A stretch of DNA of 60,635 bases from contig NZ_JALKIM010000017.1 of the NCBI RefSeq assembly GCF_023050945.1, forward strand, positions 1 through 60,635, written 5' to 3'. A program made the translations under genes and the position numbers. This DNA comes from Anaerobiospirillum sp. NML120448. GTDB taxonomy: Bacteria; Pseudomonadota; Gammaproteobacteria; Enterobacterales; Succinivibrionaceae. Positions 1-8,487 of the stretch are shown one piece after another. The notes below the pieces were generated by a model that did no database searches, was not told where the DNA came from, and worked only from the letters and a program-made list of their open reading frames with translations. Every line of letters begins with the position of its first letter. Positions within the stretch are counted from its first letter, which is position 1.

Positions 1-4
1 TTAT

Positions 5-66
5 CCTTGGGGAATGTGTGTATTTAAGATAATACTAATATAGTATAGTATTATACCCCAAGGTTT
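5..66. terminator. Stem-loop at the left edge, possible terminator
   Basis: Arms CCTTGGGG (5-12) and CCCCAAGG (56-63) pair around an AT-rich inner stem (AATACT 31-36 with AGTATT 47-52), followed by a short TTTT. It may end a transcript entering from the left, or be part of the leader of the lipoprotein gene that starts near 197. The short T run makes the terminator call tentative. Confidence 0.4.
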
Positions 67-196
67 TCAAGAAAAATCCCCTCCGTCCAGCCGATATATA
101 TCACGTTTTTGATTTATAGAAGTGCCCTTATGATAAAAGGCTCTTAGCAACATAAGGTAATAAGAATTTTGTCTTTGGCTCATTTTTCAATAATGT

Positions 197-694
197 ATGG
201 TGCGTTTTATGGCGATACTACCTAGTGCTCGACCATTTTTACAAAAATTTTCTTTATCCAGCAGTTTAGTAATAGCAGGCTTACTGTTAAGTGCCTGTTC
301 TGTTAGTGAAGACAATAAGGAAGATCAGTCATTGCTTAGCATTTGGTCGCAAGAGCAAAATGCTCAAGCAAAAGAGGCTGCTCGCACCAAGGCCATTAAT
401 AAAGTTCGTCAAGAGGCACAAATTGAGGCCAATAATATGGCCACCAATAGTTCTTGGACTTACGAAAACGATGATGCCTACCGTCAAGCCATCAAACAAA
501 CTGATATTGTTTATGATGAACAGAGCGCTTCTTTTATTTCCTCTCAACAAGAGCAAAGTGCTCGAGAGCGATACTTATATGAGCAAGCTTTAAAAAACCA
601 AGATGAGACTCAAGATATTTTTTACAAAGAGGCTCTCAATGGTGGCAATGAGACAGAGAACAGCTCAGATATAGAGTCTCCCAGTACCAATTAG
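197..694 (+). CDS. Putative lipoprotein of unknown function
   Basis: This is a 165-residue protein with an N-terminal hydrophobic segment (about residues 20-33) ending in a lipobox LLSAC with the lipidation cysteine near residue 34. It is therefore probably exported and membrane anchored. An alternative start is the ATG at 209, and neither start has a strong ribosome binding site. The mature part is polar and charged, rich in Glu, Gln, Ala and Asn, and probably helical or disordered. I do not recognise a family. The stop at 692-694 is followed within 5 bases by an open frame in the +1 register (699-1103) that has no ATG or SD of its own, so the two may be pieces of one gene broken by a frameshift, or a translationally coupled pair. 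Confidence 0.6.
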   Translation: MVRFMAILPSARPFLQKFSLSSSLVIAGLLLSACSVSEDNKEDQSLLSIWSQEQNAQAKEAARTKAINKVRQEAQIEANNMATNSSWTYENDDAYRQAIKQTDIVYDEQSASFISSQQEQSARERYLYEQALKNQDETQDIFYKEALNGGNETENSSDIESPSTN

Positions 695-698
695 TAAG

Positions 699-1103
699 GT
701 GGTATTAGAAGCCCTCAACAGCAATGAAGGCTCAACAGATGCTTTAGAGGCCGAGGCTAGCGCTAGTGCAGGTAATAGCACTAGGACTGGAGATATGAGT
801 GCCAGAGGCAAAACCTATAATGCTAAAAACAGTGTTGAGATTGGCAACAGATATAAGCTAGGCATTAGCGAGCATGAGCCTTATATAGCACCTGTGCCAG
901 TCAAAAAGCCAATACGCTCCAGCTCACTTAATAGCACTAAAAATTACTATCAAAATGGCAAGCAACCTTGCTACAACTGCTCAGACAGCTATGAGCGTGA
1001 TCCTGCTTACTATGAGCCATGGCACCAAAAGTTTAAAGCTCCTTCTATAGACAACGCACCGCATCGCTCGGGCAACGTCTATACCCCTAAAACTTTTGAG
1101 TAA
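699..1103 (+). CDS. Hypothetical protein, possibly the second half of the preceding gene
   Basis: The frame is open from 675 and the first usable start is GTG at 699, only 4 bases after the stop of the lipoprotein gene. There is no separate ribosome binding site. The 134 residues are low complexity at the N-terminus (Ala, Ser, Glu) and then more ordered, with a CYNC pair (about residue 91-94) and an aromatic, proline-containing tail. A strong hairpin terminator follows at 1119-1149. The frame relation to the upstream gene (+1), matching composition and absence of a start suggest either a frameshifted single gene or re-initiation. I do not recognise a family. Confidence 0.45.
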   Translation: MVLEALNSNEGSTDALEAEASASAGNSTRTGDMSARGKTYNAKNSVEIGNRYKLGISEHEPYIAPVPVKKPIRSSSLNSTKNYYQNGKQPCYNCSDSYERDPAYYEPWHQKFKAPSIDNAPHRSGNVYTPKTFE

Positions 1104-1118
1104 TAATCCCCATACAAC

Positions 1119-1153
1119 AAAGGGCAGATTTTCTTCAAATCTGCCCTTTGCTT
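1119..1153. terminator. Bidirectional intrinsic terminator
   Basis: A perfect 13-bp stem, AAAGGGCAGATTT (1119-1131) and AAATCTGCCCTTT (1137-1149), with a 5-base loop lies between two convergent genes ending at 1103 (+) and 1173 (-). Confidence 0.8.
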
Positions 1154-1172
1154 TTAATAGGCTAAAACTTGC

Positions 1173-1736
1173 TTAAGGTAAAGATGGAGTTGGTAAACCT
1201 TGTGGTGGAGGTAATGGCCTACCATCTGGATCTGTTGCTACATTAGGCGAGGTCGGAGCCCAATGTGGAGGTGGCGGTGGATAATGGACATTGCCATCAT
1301 GTGGTGGCCTATGACCAGGAGGCCTGTGACCTGGGTATGGTGGTTTATGATCTGGATAAGGCGGACGACCATCAGTGCCTGGCGGGCCATAATTGCCATT
1401 ATTGCCATACCAATAGCCATCGTAATAGAAACTACCGCCATAGTCTATGCCGTAATTATTGTCTTTACCTGACTGAACGGTCACAGTATTACCATTTTCA
1501 TCAACATAGCTATAGGTAACCTGAGAGTTATTAAATTGCTCTCTTTGCTCTAGCTCTTGACGGTATTTAGCAATTTCCTCTGGAGTACCGATCATGGTAG
1601 GTGTTTTATTACCATAAACCTTAATCTTAGGTTCATTGCTTGGCGTTTTATTACTATCTTCAGCTACAGCCACACCAAAACCTAGGGCCAAGCCAAATAG
1701 TAAAGTTAGCGCTGTTGCGACAACGGTCTTTCTCAT
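1173..1736 (-). CDS. Exported Pro/Gly/Tyr-rich protein of unknown function
   Basis: About 187 residues. The start is placed at the ATG at 1736 because GGAGGA sits just upstream; a longer reading from a TTG at 1748 would place the ribosome binding site inside the gene. The protein opens with a typical signal peptide (KTVVATALTLLFGLALGFGVAVAE) given here only as a description: basic start, hydrophobic core, small residues before the cut. The middle holds a Tyr/Gly/Asn stretch and the C-terminal half is rich in PP, PG and HRPP motifs, including a run of five prolines. It looks like an extracellular or periplasmic, largely unstructured protein. I recognise no family. Confidence 0.6.
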   Translation of the reverse strand: MRKTVVATALTLLFGLALGFGVAVAEDSNKTPSNEPKIKVYGNKTPTMIGTPEEIAKYRQELEQREQFNNSQVTYSYVDENGNTVTVQSGKDNNYGIDYGGSFYYDGYWYGNNGNYGPPGTDGRPPYPDHKPPYPGHRPPGHRPPHDGNVHYPPPPPHWAPTSPNVATDPDGRPLPPPQGLPTPSLP

Positions 1737-1830
1737 GACTTCCTCCAAAATATTAGCGCTCTGTAAAAAGATATTTTCAATAAGCTATATGTTTTTTAAC
1801 GGAATTGGACAGGCAAAAATATATAGCTCA

Positions 1831-1862
1831 CAAACAAAAAAAGCACATTTTGTGCTTTTAGT
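1831..1862 (-). terminator. Intrinsic terminator of the BOF-family gene
   Basis: Stem AAAAGCACA (1839-1847) and TGTGCTTTT (1851-1859). Read on the minus strand the hairpin is followed by a T-rich run (complement of 1834-1842), downstream of the gene ending at 1892. Confidence 0.65.
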
Positions 1863-1891
1863 GCTGAGTATCGGCCTTATTAAGCTCTATC

Positions 1892-2638
1892 TCATCTTGA
1901 TGACTCTGAGCTTGGCGCTGGTACTTGAGCCTTATCTTGATGATTAGCTACATCTACGGCTAAATCTTGTTGCTCTAGAGAAGCATTTGATATAGGAGTG
2001 GCAGAGCCAGCTTCGCTATGGCTAGCCTCAGCCTCTAAATGGCTGGCAGCGCTATGGTTTGCCTCTATGGCGTTAGTATCTAAGCTGTTAGTCTCTAAAG
2101 CGCTAGTATCTAAAGAATTAGCCTCTAAAGGGATTGCTTCTTGCGCTGCTATTTCACTAAGAACAGCATCTTGATTGGAGGTTTGAGCCTCAGTCATTTC
2201 TTTAGTGCGTGCGACAGCTGATGTTTCTAAAATGCGATAGTTCTTGGCTTCAATCTTAATTTTGAACATGTTGCGTTCAACTTCACCCATAATTTCAATG
2301 AGCTGATCTTTATGGACATATGACCAATCAACATCATCATCGAGCTCAACTTCAATGGTTGCTCCGCTCTCATCGGTAAACTCGTAGCTATCTTTATAAA
2401 GATAGCTGGTAAGGCGACCACGCAATACAACTATTTCATCATCCCTACCATGGGTCTGAATCGATGCTATAGTATGGTATTGGTTTTCAAAGCCTTGTGG
2501 GCCAAACAGCATTTTATGACCAGCCATAGCCTCTGGAGTAAGCATAGCAATGCCTAGTAAAAACGCAGCAGAGCCTAAGAGCATTTTACTTTTAGCTAGT
2601 GGTCCTGGGTGTTTAATGATACTTGCGACATGTAACAT
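1892..2638 (-). CDS. Exported BOF/YgiW-type OB-fold protein with a low-complexity tail
   Basis: About 248 residues when started at the ATG at 2638, which has AGGAA at a good distance; an ATG at 2674 would add 12 residues without a ribosome binding site. The N-terminus is basic then hydrophobic (signal peptide ending near AMA-GHK). The segment from TIASIQT through VVLRGRLTSYLYKDSYEFTD, IEVELDDDVD and IEIMGEVERN matches the pattern of the bacterial OB-fold (YgiW/YdeI, DUF388) family of small periplasmic proteins linked to stress tolerance. Family members usually end soon after this domain; here about 100 further residues rich in Ala, Ser, Glu and Asn follow, with repeated LDTxALExN-type units. 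That tail is unusual and probably disordered. Confidence 0.75.
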   Translation of the reverse strand: MLHVASIIKHPGPLAKSKMLLGSAAFLLGIAMLTPEAMAGHKMLFGPQGFENQYHTIASIQTHGRDDEIVVLRGRLTSYLYKDSYEFTDESGATIEVELDDDVDWSYVHKDQLIEIMGEVERNMFKIKIEAKNYRILETSAVARTKEMTEAQTSNQDAVLSEIAAQEAIPLEANSLDTSALETNSLDTNAIEANHSAASHLEAEASHSEAGSATPISNASLEQQDLAVDVANHQDKAQVPAPSSESSR

Positions 2639-3059
2639 AGCTTTTTTCCTAATATTAAGAGGCTCGTTACCCATATTCTAAACAAGAATGTTGGGGGTAA
2701 TATTTTTACGCCACCTAAAAATACTACCTAATATTTGGGACTTCTATAAAGAAACTAACATGTTCTTATGATTTAAACTAAAACTCAAAACTTTAGAGCA
2801 TATCCTAAATGCTCTTAAATTGCGGCTAATACGGTAGAAGTATGGTTGTTTAAATTTTGCGCTTAAATCAGCCAATAATTTGTACACTTTGCTATATTAC
2901 TTATTGCAAATTAGCCTATCCTTAGGTGCTACATAAAATTTAAGAAAAGTGATTTTGTTTGATCACCAAATAGCACTTTAGGGTGCCAATCGCTAGAAAA
3001 ATAGTATAATAGCCCGCATTTTTTTATTAAGAGTCAATAACAATTGATCGAGGTTAGTC
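2639..3059. other. Intergenic region between divergent genes, promoter region of miaB
   Basis: About 420 bases of AT-rich sequence between the BOF-family gene and miaB. It should hold divergent promoters. I see no small gene or strong hairpin; a candidate miaB promoter is listed separately. Confidence 0.6.
2983..3010 (+). promoter_or_regulatory. Candidate sigma-70 promoter of miaB
   Basis: A perfect TATAAT at 3005-3010 lies 16 bases after GTGCCA (2983-2988), which matches four of six bases of the -35 consensus. The start codon of miaB is about 50 bases downstream, with GAGGT just before it. Confidence 0.5.
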
Positions 3060-4445
3060 ATGGCTGATATTACTGCAATTAAGCTCAATAGCAACGTTAA
3101 GCTTCAGATGGGTACTTTCCACGTAGCTGTTTGGGGCTGTCAGATGAACGTCTATGATGCAGATCGAATTCGCGATTTAATGACAGCCTCTGGCTACGTT
3201 GAGCAAAATGAACCTAAAGGCGCTGATGTTATCATTTTAGTAACCTGTGCTGTCCGTGCCAAAGCTGAGGACAAAGTATTTAACCAGCTTGGTTCCTGGA
3301 GACATCAAGGCATTATTAATGACGATACTGTTATTGCCCTTGGTGGCTGTGTAGGCTCAGAGCTGGCTCACCAAATTATTGAAATTGACCCTAAGATTGC
3401 TATTGTCTTTGGTCCAAGAACAGCTCACAAATTGCCAGCCATGGTAGCTCAGTATCGTGCTACGCATGAAAGTGTGGTTGATGTTAATGCTGAGGCCTTA
3501 GAAAAGTTTGATGCCCTCCCAGAGCAAGGTCAACGTGGCCCTAGCGCCTTTGTTACCATTATGGAAGGCTGCTCTAACAATTGTACTTATTGTATTGTTC
3601 CTCACACCCGTGGTGGCGAGGAGTCCCGTCCAGAGCAAGACATCATTGATGAGGTTATTACTCATGTGGCCAATGGCGTTAAAGAAATTCACCTCTTAGG
3701 CCAAAATGTAAACTCTTATCGTGGTCTTGATGCTAATGGAAATGTAAGCCGCCTCTCCTCCTTACTTTATGAGATTGCAGCTATTGATGGCGTAGAGCGC
3801 TTGCGCTTTACCACCTCCAATCCAATGGAGTTTACTGACGATATTATTCAGGCTATTGCTGACTTACCTGTTATTGCTGATTCCATTCATATCCCAGTAC
3901 AATCAGGTTCAGATCGCATCTTAAAGCTTATGCACCGTGATTACACTGCTGACTCTTATCGTGAGTTAATTCGTAAGTTAAGACAGGCTCGTCCTAATAT
4001 CTTTATTTCTACTGATATTATTGTGGGCTTCCCTGGAGAAACTGACGAGGACTTTGCTCAGACCATGCAATTGGTTGATGACATTAAGTTTGATGCCAGC
4101 TTTAGCTTTATTTACTCCAAGCGCCCAGGCACTCCAGCTGCTGAATATGAGGACAATGTACCGCTAGAGCACAAGAGACAAAATCTCTATGCTTTACAAG
4201 CTAAATTAGAAGAATACGCCACCATGTATTCCCAAAGCTTAATGGGCACCCGTCAAAGAGTATTAGTTGAGGGTATCTCTCGTAAGAGCGATCAAGAGCT
4301 CAAGGCTCGTACCTCTAACAACCGTATTGTAGTTTTTGAAGGTAGCCGTGATTTAGTAGGCCAAATGGTTGATATTGATGTTATCAAGGTTATGAGCCAC
4401 ACCATGAAAGGCCGCTTAGTAGGTCAAGGCATGAACTTAAGCTAG
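3060..4445 (+). CDS. miaB: tRNA-2-methylthio-N6-dimethylallyladenosine synthase MiaB
   Basis: MiaB is a radical-SAM methylthiotransferase that converts i6A37 to ms2i6A37 in tRNAs reading UNN codons. The 461-residue length is close to the usual size. The N-terminal domain carries the three cysteines of the auxiliary cluster (WGCQMN with C27, VTCAVR, GGCVGS). The radical-SAM domain follows with EGCSNNCTYCIVPHTRG (CX3CX2C), and GFPGETDEDF marks the barrel. The C-terminus resembles a TRAM RNA-binding domain. The start has a GAGGT ribosome binding site. The gene leads the conserved series with phoH, ybeY and corC, although a hairpin separates it from phoH. The first 17 residues are longer than usual. 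Confidence 0.96.
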   Translation: MADITAIKLNSNVKLQMGTFHVAVWGCQMNVYDADRIRDLMTASGYVEQNEPKGADVIILVTCAVRAKAEDKVFNQLGSWRHQGIINDDTVIALGGCVGSELAHQIIEIDPKIAIVFGPRTAHKLPAMVAQYRATHESVVDVNAEALEKFDALPEQGQRGPSAFVTIMEGCSNNCTYCIVPHTRGGEESRPEQDIIDEVITHVANGVKEIHLLGQNVNSYRGLDANGNVSRLSSLLYEIAAIDGVERLRFTTSNPMEFTDDIIQAIADLPVIADSIHIPVQSGSDRILKLMHRDYTADSYRELIRKLRQARPNIFISTDIIVGFPGETDEDFAQTMQLVDDIKFDASFSFIYSKRPGTPAAEYEDNVPLEHKRQNLYALQAKLEEYATMYSQSLMGTRQRVLVEGISRKSDQELKARTSNNRIVVFEGSRDLVGQMVDIDVIKVMSHTMKGRLVGQGMNLS

Positions 4446-4473
4446 TAGCAGAACAATAATCTAAATTTAACTA

Positions 4474-4519
4474 AAGGCCAAAGCTGTCTTAACCTTGTTT
4501 AGACACTTTGGCCTTATTA
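4474..4519 (+). terminator. Hairpin terminator after miaB
   Basis: Arms AAGGCCAAAG (4474-4483) and CTTTGGCCTT (4506-4515) form a 10-bp stem followed by ATTATTT. The same arms recur after pcnB at 42336-42378. It may only attenuate, since phoH follows on the same strand. Confidence 0.65.
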
Positions 4520-4642
4520 TTTGGCAAATACTTGATAATAAATGCGGGCATTTTATAATTATTGCTCTGAGCTTAATATGGGTTTTAGGCTTAAGCTCAT
4601 GTAATTAGCGAAATGTTAAAGAAAACTTTTTTGGGAGTTTCA

Positions 4643-6217
4643 ATGTCCAAAGAGCAGCTTAATAAAGACTCTGATCGTCGTTTTAGCCTTGAGCCAGTGG
4701 ATCGTAATCGCCTTGCTAATATGGTAGGTCCAGAAAATGAGAACCTAATTCAGATTGAAAGTCGCTTAGGTGTAGAAATCCTCAATTCTGGTGCAAATTT
4801 TTGTATTAAGGGCGGTGGTAAAAAGGCTCTTGCTGCTGAGCGCATTATTAAGCAGCTTTACCTTGAAACTGCACCTCTGGGTAAGCAAAAGAAGGCTCAA
4901 TTTATCACTCCAGATAAAGTGAACTTAGCTATTATTGAAAATACTCATTTAGAATCAGACGCTCAAGATAGCCCAAATCCTTTAGATTTTATTGATCAAG
5001 AAAGCCAGCTAGAACAAGCTGAAAACGCCCGAGCTACTCTTAAAAAGAATGCTCACAAGACCTCTAATGAGTCTGAGGATCGTGGTAGCGTAGGCGAGTT
5101 ATATCATAAGGCTTCTACCTTAAAGACCCAAAGAGGTGTTATTAAGGCACGTACCCCTAACCAGGCAGGCTATATTAGTCAAATCATTTCTCATGATGTA
5201 AGTTTTGGTATTGGCCCTGCTGGTACTGGTAAGACTTTCTTAGCAGTAGCTGCTGCTGTTGATGCTCTTACTCGCAATGAAGTACGCCGCATTATTTTGA
5301 CCCGTCCTGCGGTAGAAGCTGGTGAAAAATTAGGCTTCTTACCAGGTGATCTTACCCAAAAGGTCGATCCTTATTTACGTCCTCTTTATGATGCCCTTTT
5401 TGAAATGCTTGGTTTTGAAAAGGTAGAAAAGCTTATTGAGCGTCAGGTCATTGAAATTGCACCTTTAGCCTATATGCGTGGTCGTACTTTAAATGATAGC
5501 TTTATCATTTTAGACGAGGCTCAAAACACCACCATTGAGCAAATGAAGATGTTCTTGACCCGTATTGGCTTTAATTCTAAAGCTGTTATTACAGGTGACC
5601 CATCTCAGGTTGATTTGCCTAAGAATGTACGCTCTGGTTTGCGTCATGCTATGGATGTGCTTTCTAAAGTAGACGCTATTTCTTTTACTTACTTCCTCTC
5701 TGGTGACGTAGTACGCCACCCAGTAGTAGCTGCTATTGTTAATGCCTATGACGAGTGGGATAAGAAAGAAAAAGAGCTCGAAGAAAAAGCTCCAAGAGAG
5801 CGCCGCTATGACCGCCCATATCGCTCTGGCCCAAAGGACAGATATTACCAAGATCGTGAGCGTATGAGCTCTCATGAAGATGAGCAAGAATTTGACTATG
5901 ATGGCGAACAAGAGCCAGCACCTGCAAATGCGCCAGCACCTGGCCATGCTCCTGAGGGCCCAAAAGCTGATTATAGCAGCGAATATAAGCGCTCTTTAGA
6001 TGAGGATGTGGCTCGATTAAATGCTCAACAAATTAAGGTTGAGCAAGCTTTTAGTACCTCTGACGACTTTGATGCTTTAATGGACGATTTAATTTACGAT
6101 CAAGACCAGGATAATCAAAGTTCATTGACCCAGTCTCAGGTAACTGGCCATAATTTTAATAATTTAATGGATGATCTCATAGAAGATAATCCTGAGCACA
6201 AGGCTCACCAAGAATAA
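4643..6217 (+). CDS. ybeZ: PhoH-family ATPase (YbeZ) with long acidic tail
   Basis: About 524 residues from the ATG at 4643, chosen because GGGAG precedes it; the frame is open from an ATG at 4613. The N-terminal part resembles a KH-like RNA-binding segment ([14 protein letters not shown]). The PhoH ATPase core has Walker [10 protein letters not shown] and Walker [12 protein letters not shown], followed by [10 protein letters not shown]. YbeZ works with YbeY, encoded next, in RNA and ribosome maturation. Typical YbeZ is about 350 residues; the extra here is a charged linker before the ATPase and about 150 acidic, low-complexity residues at the end. That tail contains two copies of a short motif, [11 protein letters not shown] and [11 protein letters not shown], which look like a repeated docking motif. 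Confidence 0.93.
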   Translation: MSKEQLNKDSDRRFSLEPVDRNRLANMVGPENENLIQIESRLGVEILNSGANFCIKGGGKKALAAERIIKQLYLETAPLGKQKKAQFITPDKVNLAIIENTHLESDAQDSPNPLDFIDQESQLEQAENARATLKKNAHKTSNESEDRGSVGELYHKASTLKTQRGVIKARTPNQAGYISQIISHDVSFGIGPAGTGKTFLAVAAAVDALTRNEVRRIILTRPAVEAGEKLGFLPGDLTQKVDPYLRPLYDALFEMLGFEKVEKLIERQVIEIAPLAYMRGRTLNDSFIILDEAQNTTIEQMKMFLTRIGFNSKAVITGDPSQVDLPKNVRSGLRHAMDVLSKVDAISFTYFLSGDVVRHPVVAAIVNAYDEWDKKEKELEEKAPRERRYDRPYRSGPKDRYYQDRERMSSHEDEQEFDYDGEQEPAPANAPAPGHAPEGPKADYSSEYKRSLDEDVARLNAQQIKVEQAFSTSDDFDALMDDLIYDQDQDNQSSLTQSQVTGHNFNNLMDDLIEDNPEHKAHQE

Positions 6218-6235
6218 TTATTTAACTTAATTTTT

Positions 6236-6272
6236 AAGAGGCTGACCCCTACTTTATGGTCAGCCTCTTTTT
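6236..6272 (+). terminator. Intrinsic terminator between phoH and ybeY
   Basis: Stem AAGAGGCTGACC (6236-6247) and GGTCAGCCTCTT (6258-6269) followed by TTTTT. Its position inside the usual operon suggests partial read-through or a separate ybeY promoter. Confidence 0.8.
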
Positions 6273-6296
6273 CCATTTAGCTTTAGAAGTAATGCT

Positions 6297-6836
6297 ATGC
6301 AAAATATTGTGATTGATTTACAGGTAGAAGTTGCCGATCATGAGCACATCCCAAGTATGGAAGATTTACAAAGCTGGGCTCGTGCTGCTTTTAATGCCGT
6401 TAACTATCAAAAAGACTGTTCCTTTAGCGCCTGTTTTGTTTCCAATGATGAAATTCAAGAGCTTAATGCTACTTACAGAAATATAGACAAGCCTACTAAT
6501 ATTTTATCTTTCCCTTATGAAGAGCCAGAAGAGCTCTTAGCTTTAGATCCTGAGCTTAAAGAGGAACTAAACTCTAGTGAGTCCTCTGAGAGTAACGTTA
6601 ATATGGGCCAATACTTAGGTGACTTAGTCATTGCTATGGATGTACTAAAAAGGGAAGCACAAGAGCAAAATAAAACTTTGCAAGAGCATGCTGCCCACTT
6701 AATTGTCCATGGCTGTCTCCACCTTTTAGGCTATGATCATATTCAAGATGATGAGGCTCAAGAAATGGAAGGCATTGAAATTAAAGTACTAGCAACTTTA
6801 GGCTATGCTAATCCATATGCTGCTGATGAGCTTTAA
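6297..6836 (+). CDS. ybeY: Endoribonuclease YbeY (rRNA maturation factor)
   Basis: The 179-residue protein carries the metal-binding signature HGCLHLLGYDH of the UPF0054/YbeY family, preceded by the conserved TNILSFPYEEP and YLGDLVIAMDV segments. YbeY is a zinc-dependent endoribonuclease used in 16S rRNA 3'-end processing and ribosome quality control. It is slightly longer than the E. coli protein (about 155 residues) because of an acidic, Ser/Glu-rich loop before YLGDLVIA. The ribosome binding site is weak. It sits between phoH and corC, as in other gammaproteobacteria, so the assignment is secure. Confidence 0.95.
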   Translation: MQNIVIDLQVEVADHEHIPSMEDLQSWARAAFNAVNYQKDCSFSACFVSNDEIQELNATYRNIDKPTNILSFPYEEPEELLALDPELKEELNSSESSESNVNMGQYLGDLVIAMDVLKREAQEQNKTLQEHAAHLIVHGCLHLLGYDHIQDDEAQEMEGIEIKVLATLGYANPYAADEL

Positions 6837-6964
6837 TATTAAACTTATCAATTAGCACCTATTTTGTTGACCATACTCACGCAAAATAGGGGCAAACACT
6901 AAAAAAGCATTTTGCTAAGCTATAATGAGCCTTATGTTTGTTAATAGGAGTTTTTTAATCTTAT

Positions 6965-7828
6965 ATGGGATCTGATCTTCCGTCGCAACCGTCTTTTTTA
7001 AGTCGCACTCGCGAACGTTTTATGCGCACCTTTTTAAAACGAGGCCTTCCTCAAAATCAAAGCGATCTAGCCAAAGTTATCGAGCAAGCAGGTCAAGATG
7101 AAATTATTAATGAAGATACTGAGGACATGATCCGTGGTGTCTTTGATATTTCTCAACGCCGTATTGCTGATATCATGATCCCAAGAGCCAACATTGTGGC
7201 AATTGATTCACAAAGCACTATCGCTGACGCTATTGATACCATTAAACAATATGGTCACTCTCGCTATCCTGTTTGTAATGAGGATAAAGACCATATCATA
7301 GGTATTTTATTGGCCAAGGACTTATTACCATTGGCTAATATGAGCGATAAGAAAATTTCAGAATTTGATGACTTATTACGTAAGGCTGTCTTTGTGCCTG
7401 AGAGTAAGCGCGTCAATATGATGTTACGTGATTTCCAAAAAGACCACTTGCACTTAGCTTTAGCTATTGATGAATATGGTGGCGTTTGTGGTTTAGTAAC
7501 TATCGAAGATATTATTGAGCTTATCGTAGGTGAGATCACTGACGAATATGATCCTACCGAAACTACTACCTGCATTACTAAAACAGGTGAAAATATCTAC
7601 ACTGTTGAGGGCACAACCCCTCTTGAGGAATTTGAAGAGTACTTTAACACTACCTTACCTCATGTAGACGTTGATACTGTGGCAGGCTTAGTTATTCACT
7701 TATTAGGCCATATTCCAAATCAAGATGAATCTACCACCTTAAATGAATTTACCTTTAAGGTCTTAAATTCTAACTTACACCAAGTACATACCCTCTTGGT
7801 AACTGTAAGTCCTAAAGAAGAAGAGTAA
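6965..7828 (+). CDS. corC: CBS-domain protein CorC (YbeX)
   Basis: The 287 residues match the YbeX/CorC family: a short basic start, two CBS domains (from DIMIPRANIVAID and YGHSRYPVCNED to LALAIDEYGGVCGLVTIEDIIELIVGEI) and a C-terminal transporter-associated domain. CorC was described as affecting magnesium/cobalt efflux with CorA, and the soluble YbeX forms are linked to ribosome metabolism through synteny with ybeY. GGAG lies rather far (about 14 bases) from the ATG, but no better start is seen. A strong terminator follows at 7849, so the miaB-to-corC series ends here and lnt, normally next, is displaced to 10631. Confidence 0.93.
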   Translation: MGSDLPSQPSFLSRTRERFMRTFLKRGLPQNQSDLAKVIEQAGQDEIINEDTEDMIRGVFDISQRRIADIMIPRANIVAIDSQSTIADAIDTIKQYGHSRYPVCNEDKDHIIGILLAKDLLPLANMSDKKISEFDDLLRKAVFVPESKRVNMMLRDFQKDHLHLALAIDEYGGVCGLVTIEDIIELIVGEITDEYDPTETTTCITKTGENIYTVEGTTPLEEFEEYFNTTLPHVDVDTVAGLVIHLLGHIPNQDESTTLNEFTFKVLNSNLHQVHTLLVTVSPKEEE

Positions 7829-7848
7829 TTAAGCTCTCTTCACTCCAC

Positions 7849-7902
7849 AAAAAAGGCTCAAGACCTTGTGTTCCTTTACTACTGGTCTTGAGCCTTTTTT
7901 AA
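7849..7902. terminator. Strong bidirectional terminator between corC and the lipoprotein gene
   Basis: Arms AAAAAAGGCTCAAGACC (7849-7865) and GGTCTTGAGCCTTTTTT (7884-7900) form a 17-bp stem with A and T runs on both sides. It serves corC (+) and the convergent gene ending at 7930 (-). Confidence 0.9.
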
Positions 7903-7929
7903 TTATTACCCTGGCATGGGTTCTTTCTG

Positions 7930-8472
7930 CTACTCTTTAAGAGGCTCTTTAGGCAAATTAACCTGTTCATTAATGTGCACCGAGTGATTAGGGGCAGCAT
8001 TATTATCAAGCTTATCTGCACTTAAGGGCTGATGCTTTTCATCTGTATAGGGCTTATTAGCAAAGCCTTGATGAGAGTAAGATTGTTTGCTATTAGGAGC
8101 AACTTTCACTCCCTTACCTACAGGACAATAATAAGCTCTTCCTGTCATAAAAAACTCATCATGGCCAATAAATGGGGTATCCCAATGCGGCGGAGGCAGC
8201 ATGTAATCGGCTCTTACAGCTAAATTGGTCTCAACTAAATGATTACCGCCTAATTGAGCAGTCTTAAGCTTTAAGATATTACGAGCACCATTAATACTAA
8301 AGGAGCCGTAATTGCTATCGATATCACCAAGGAAAGTGCAACCTTCAACCTCAGTAGGCAAAGCACTAACTACTTGGTCAATAGCTGCTAAATCTTGTTC
8401 ACTATATGAGCTACAAGCCCCTACAGAAAAGGTAGCCATGATGGCACATGCTATCTTAGCTAATTTGCCCAT
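7930..8472 (-). CDS. DUF4156-like lipoprotein
   Basis: The 180-residue protein has a lipoprotein signal peptide with lipobox SVGAC (cysteine at residue 20). The following pattern, a cysteine in VEGCTFLGDI, then GARNILKLKTAQLGGNHLV and a late GRAYYCP, fits the DUF4156 group of small enterobacterial lipoproteins, whose function is not established. The last 50 residues are polar and probably unstructured. It lies only 15 bases downstream of the 640-residue minus-strand gene and may be co-transcribed with it. The pair is inserted between corC and lnt, which are usually adjacent. Confidence 0.7.
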   Translation of the reverse strand: MGKLAKIACAIMATFSVGACSSYSEQDLAAIDQVVSALPTEVEGCTFLGDIDSNYGSFSINGARNILKLKTAQLGGNHLVETNLAVRADYMLPPPHWDTPFIGHDEFFMTGRAYYCPVGKGVKVAPNSKQSYSHQGFANKPYTDEKHQPLSADKLDNNAAPNHSVHINEQVNLPKEPLKE

Positions 8473-8487
8473 ACTATACTCCTAACA

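Noticed and set aside
1263-1519. Plus-strand frames opposite the Pro/Gly-rich protein
   Set aside because: Shadows of the minus-strand gene, which has a signal peptide and a good ribosome binding site.
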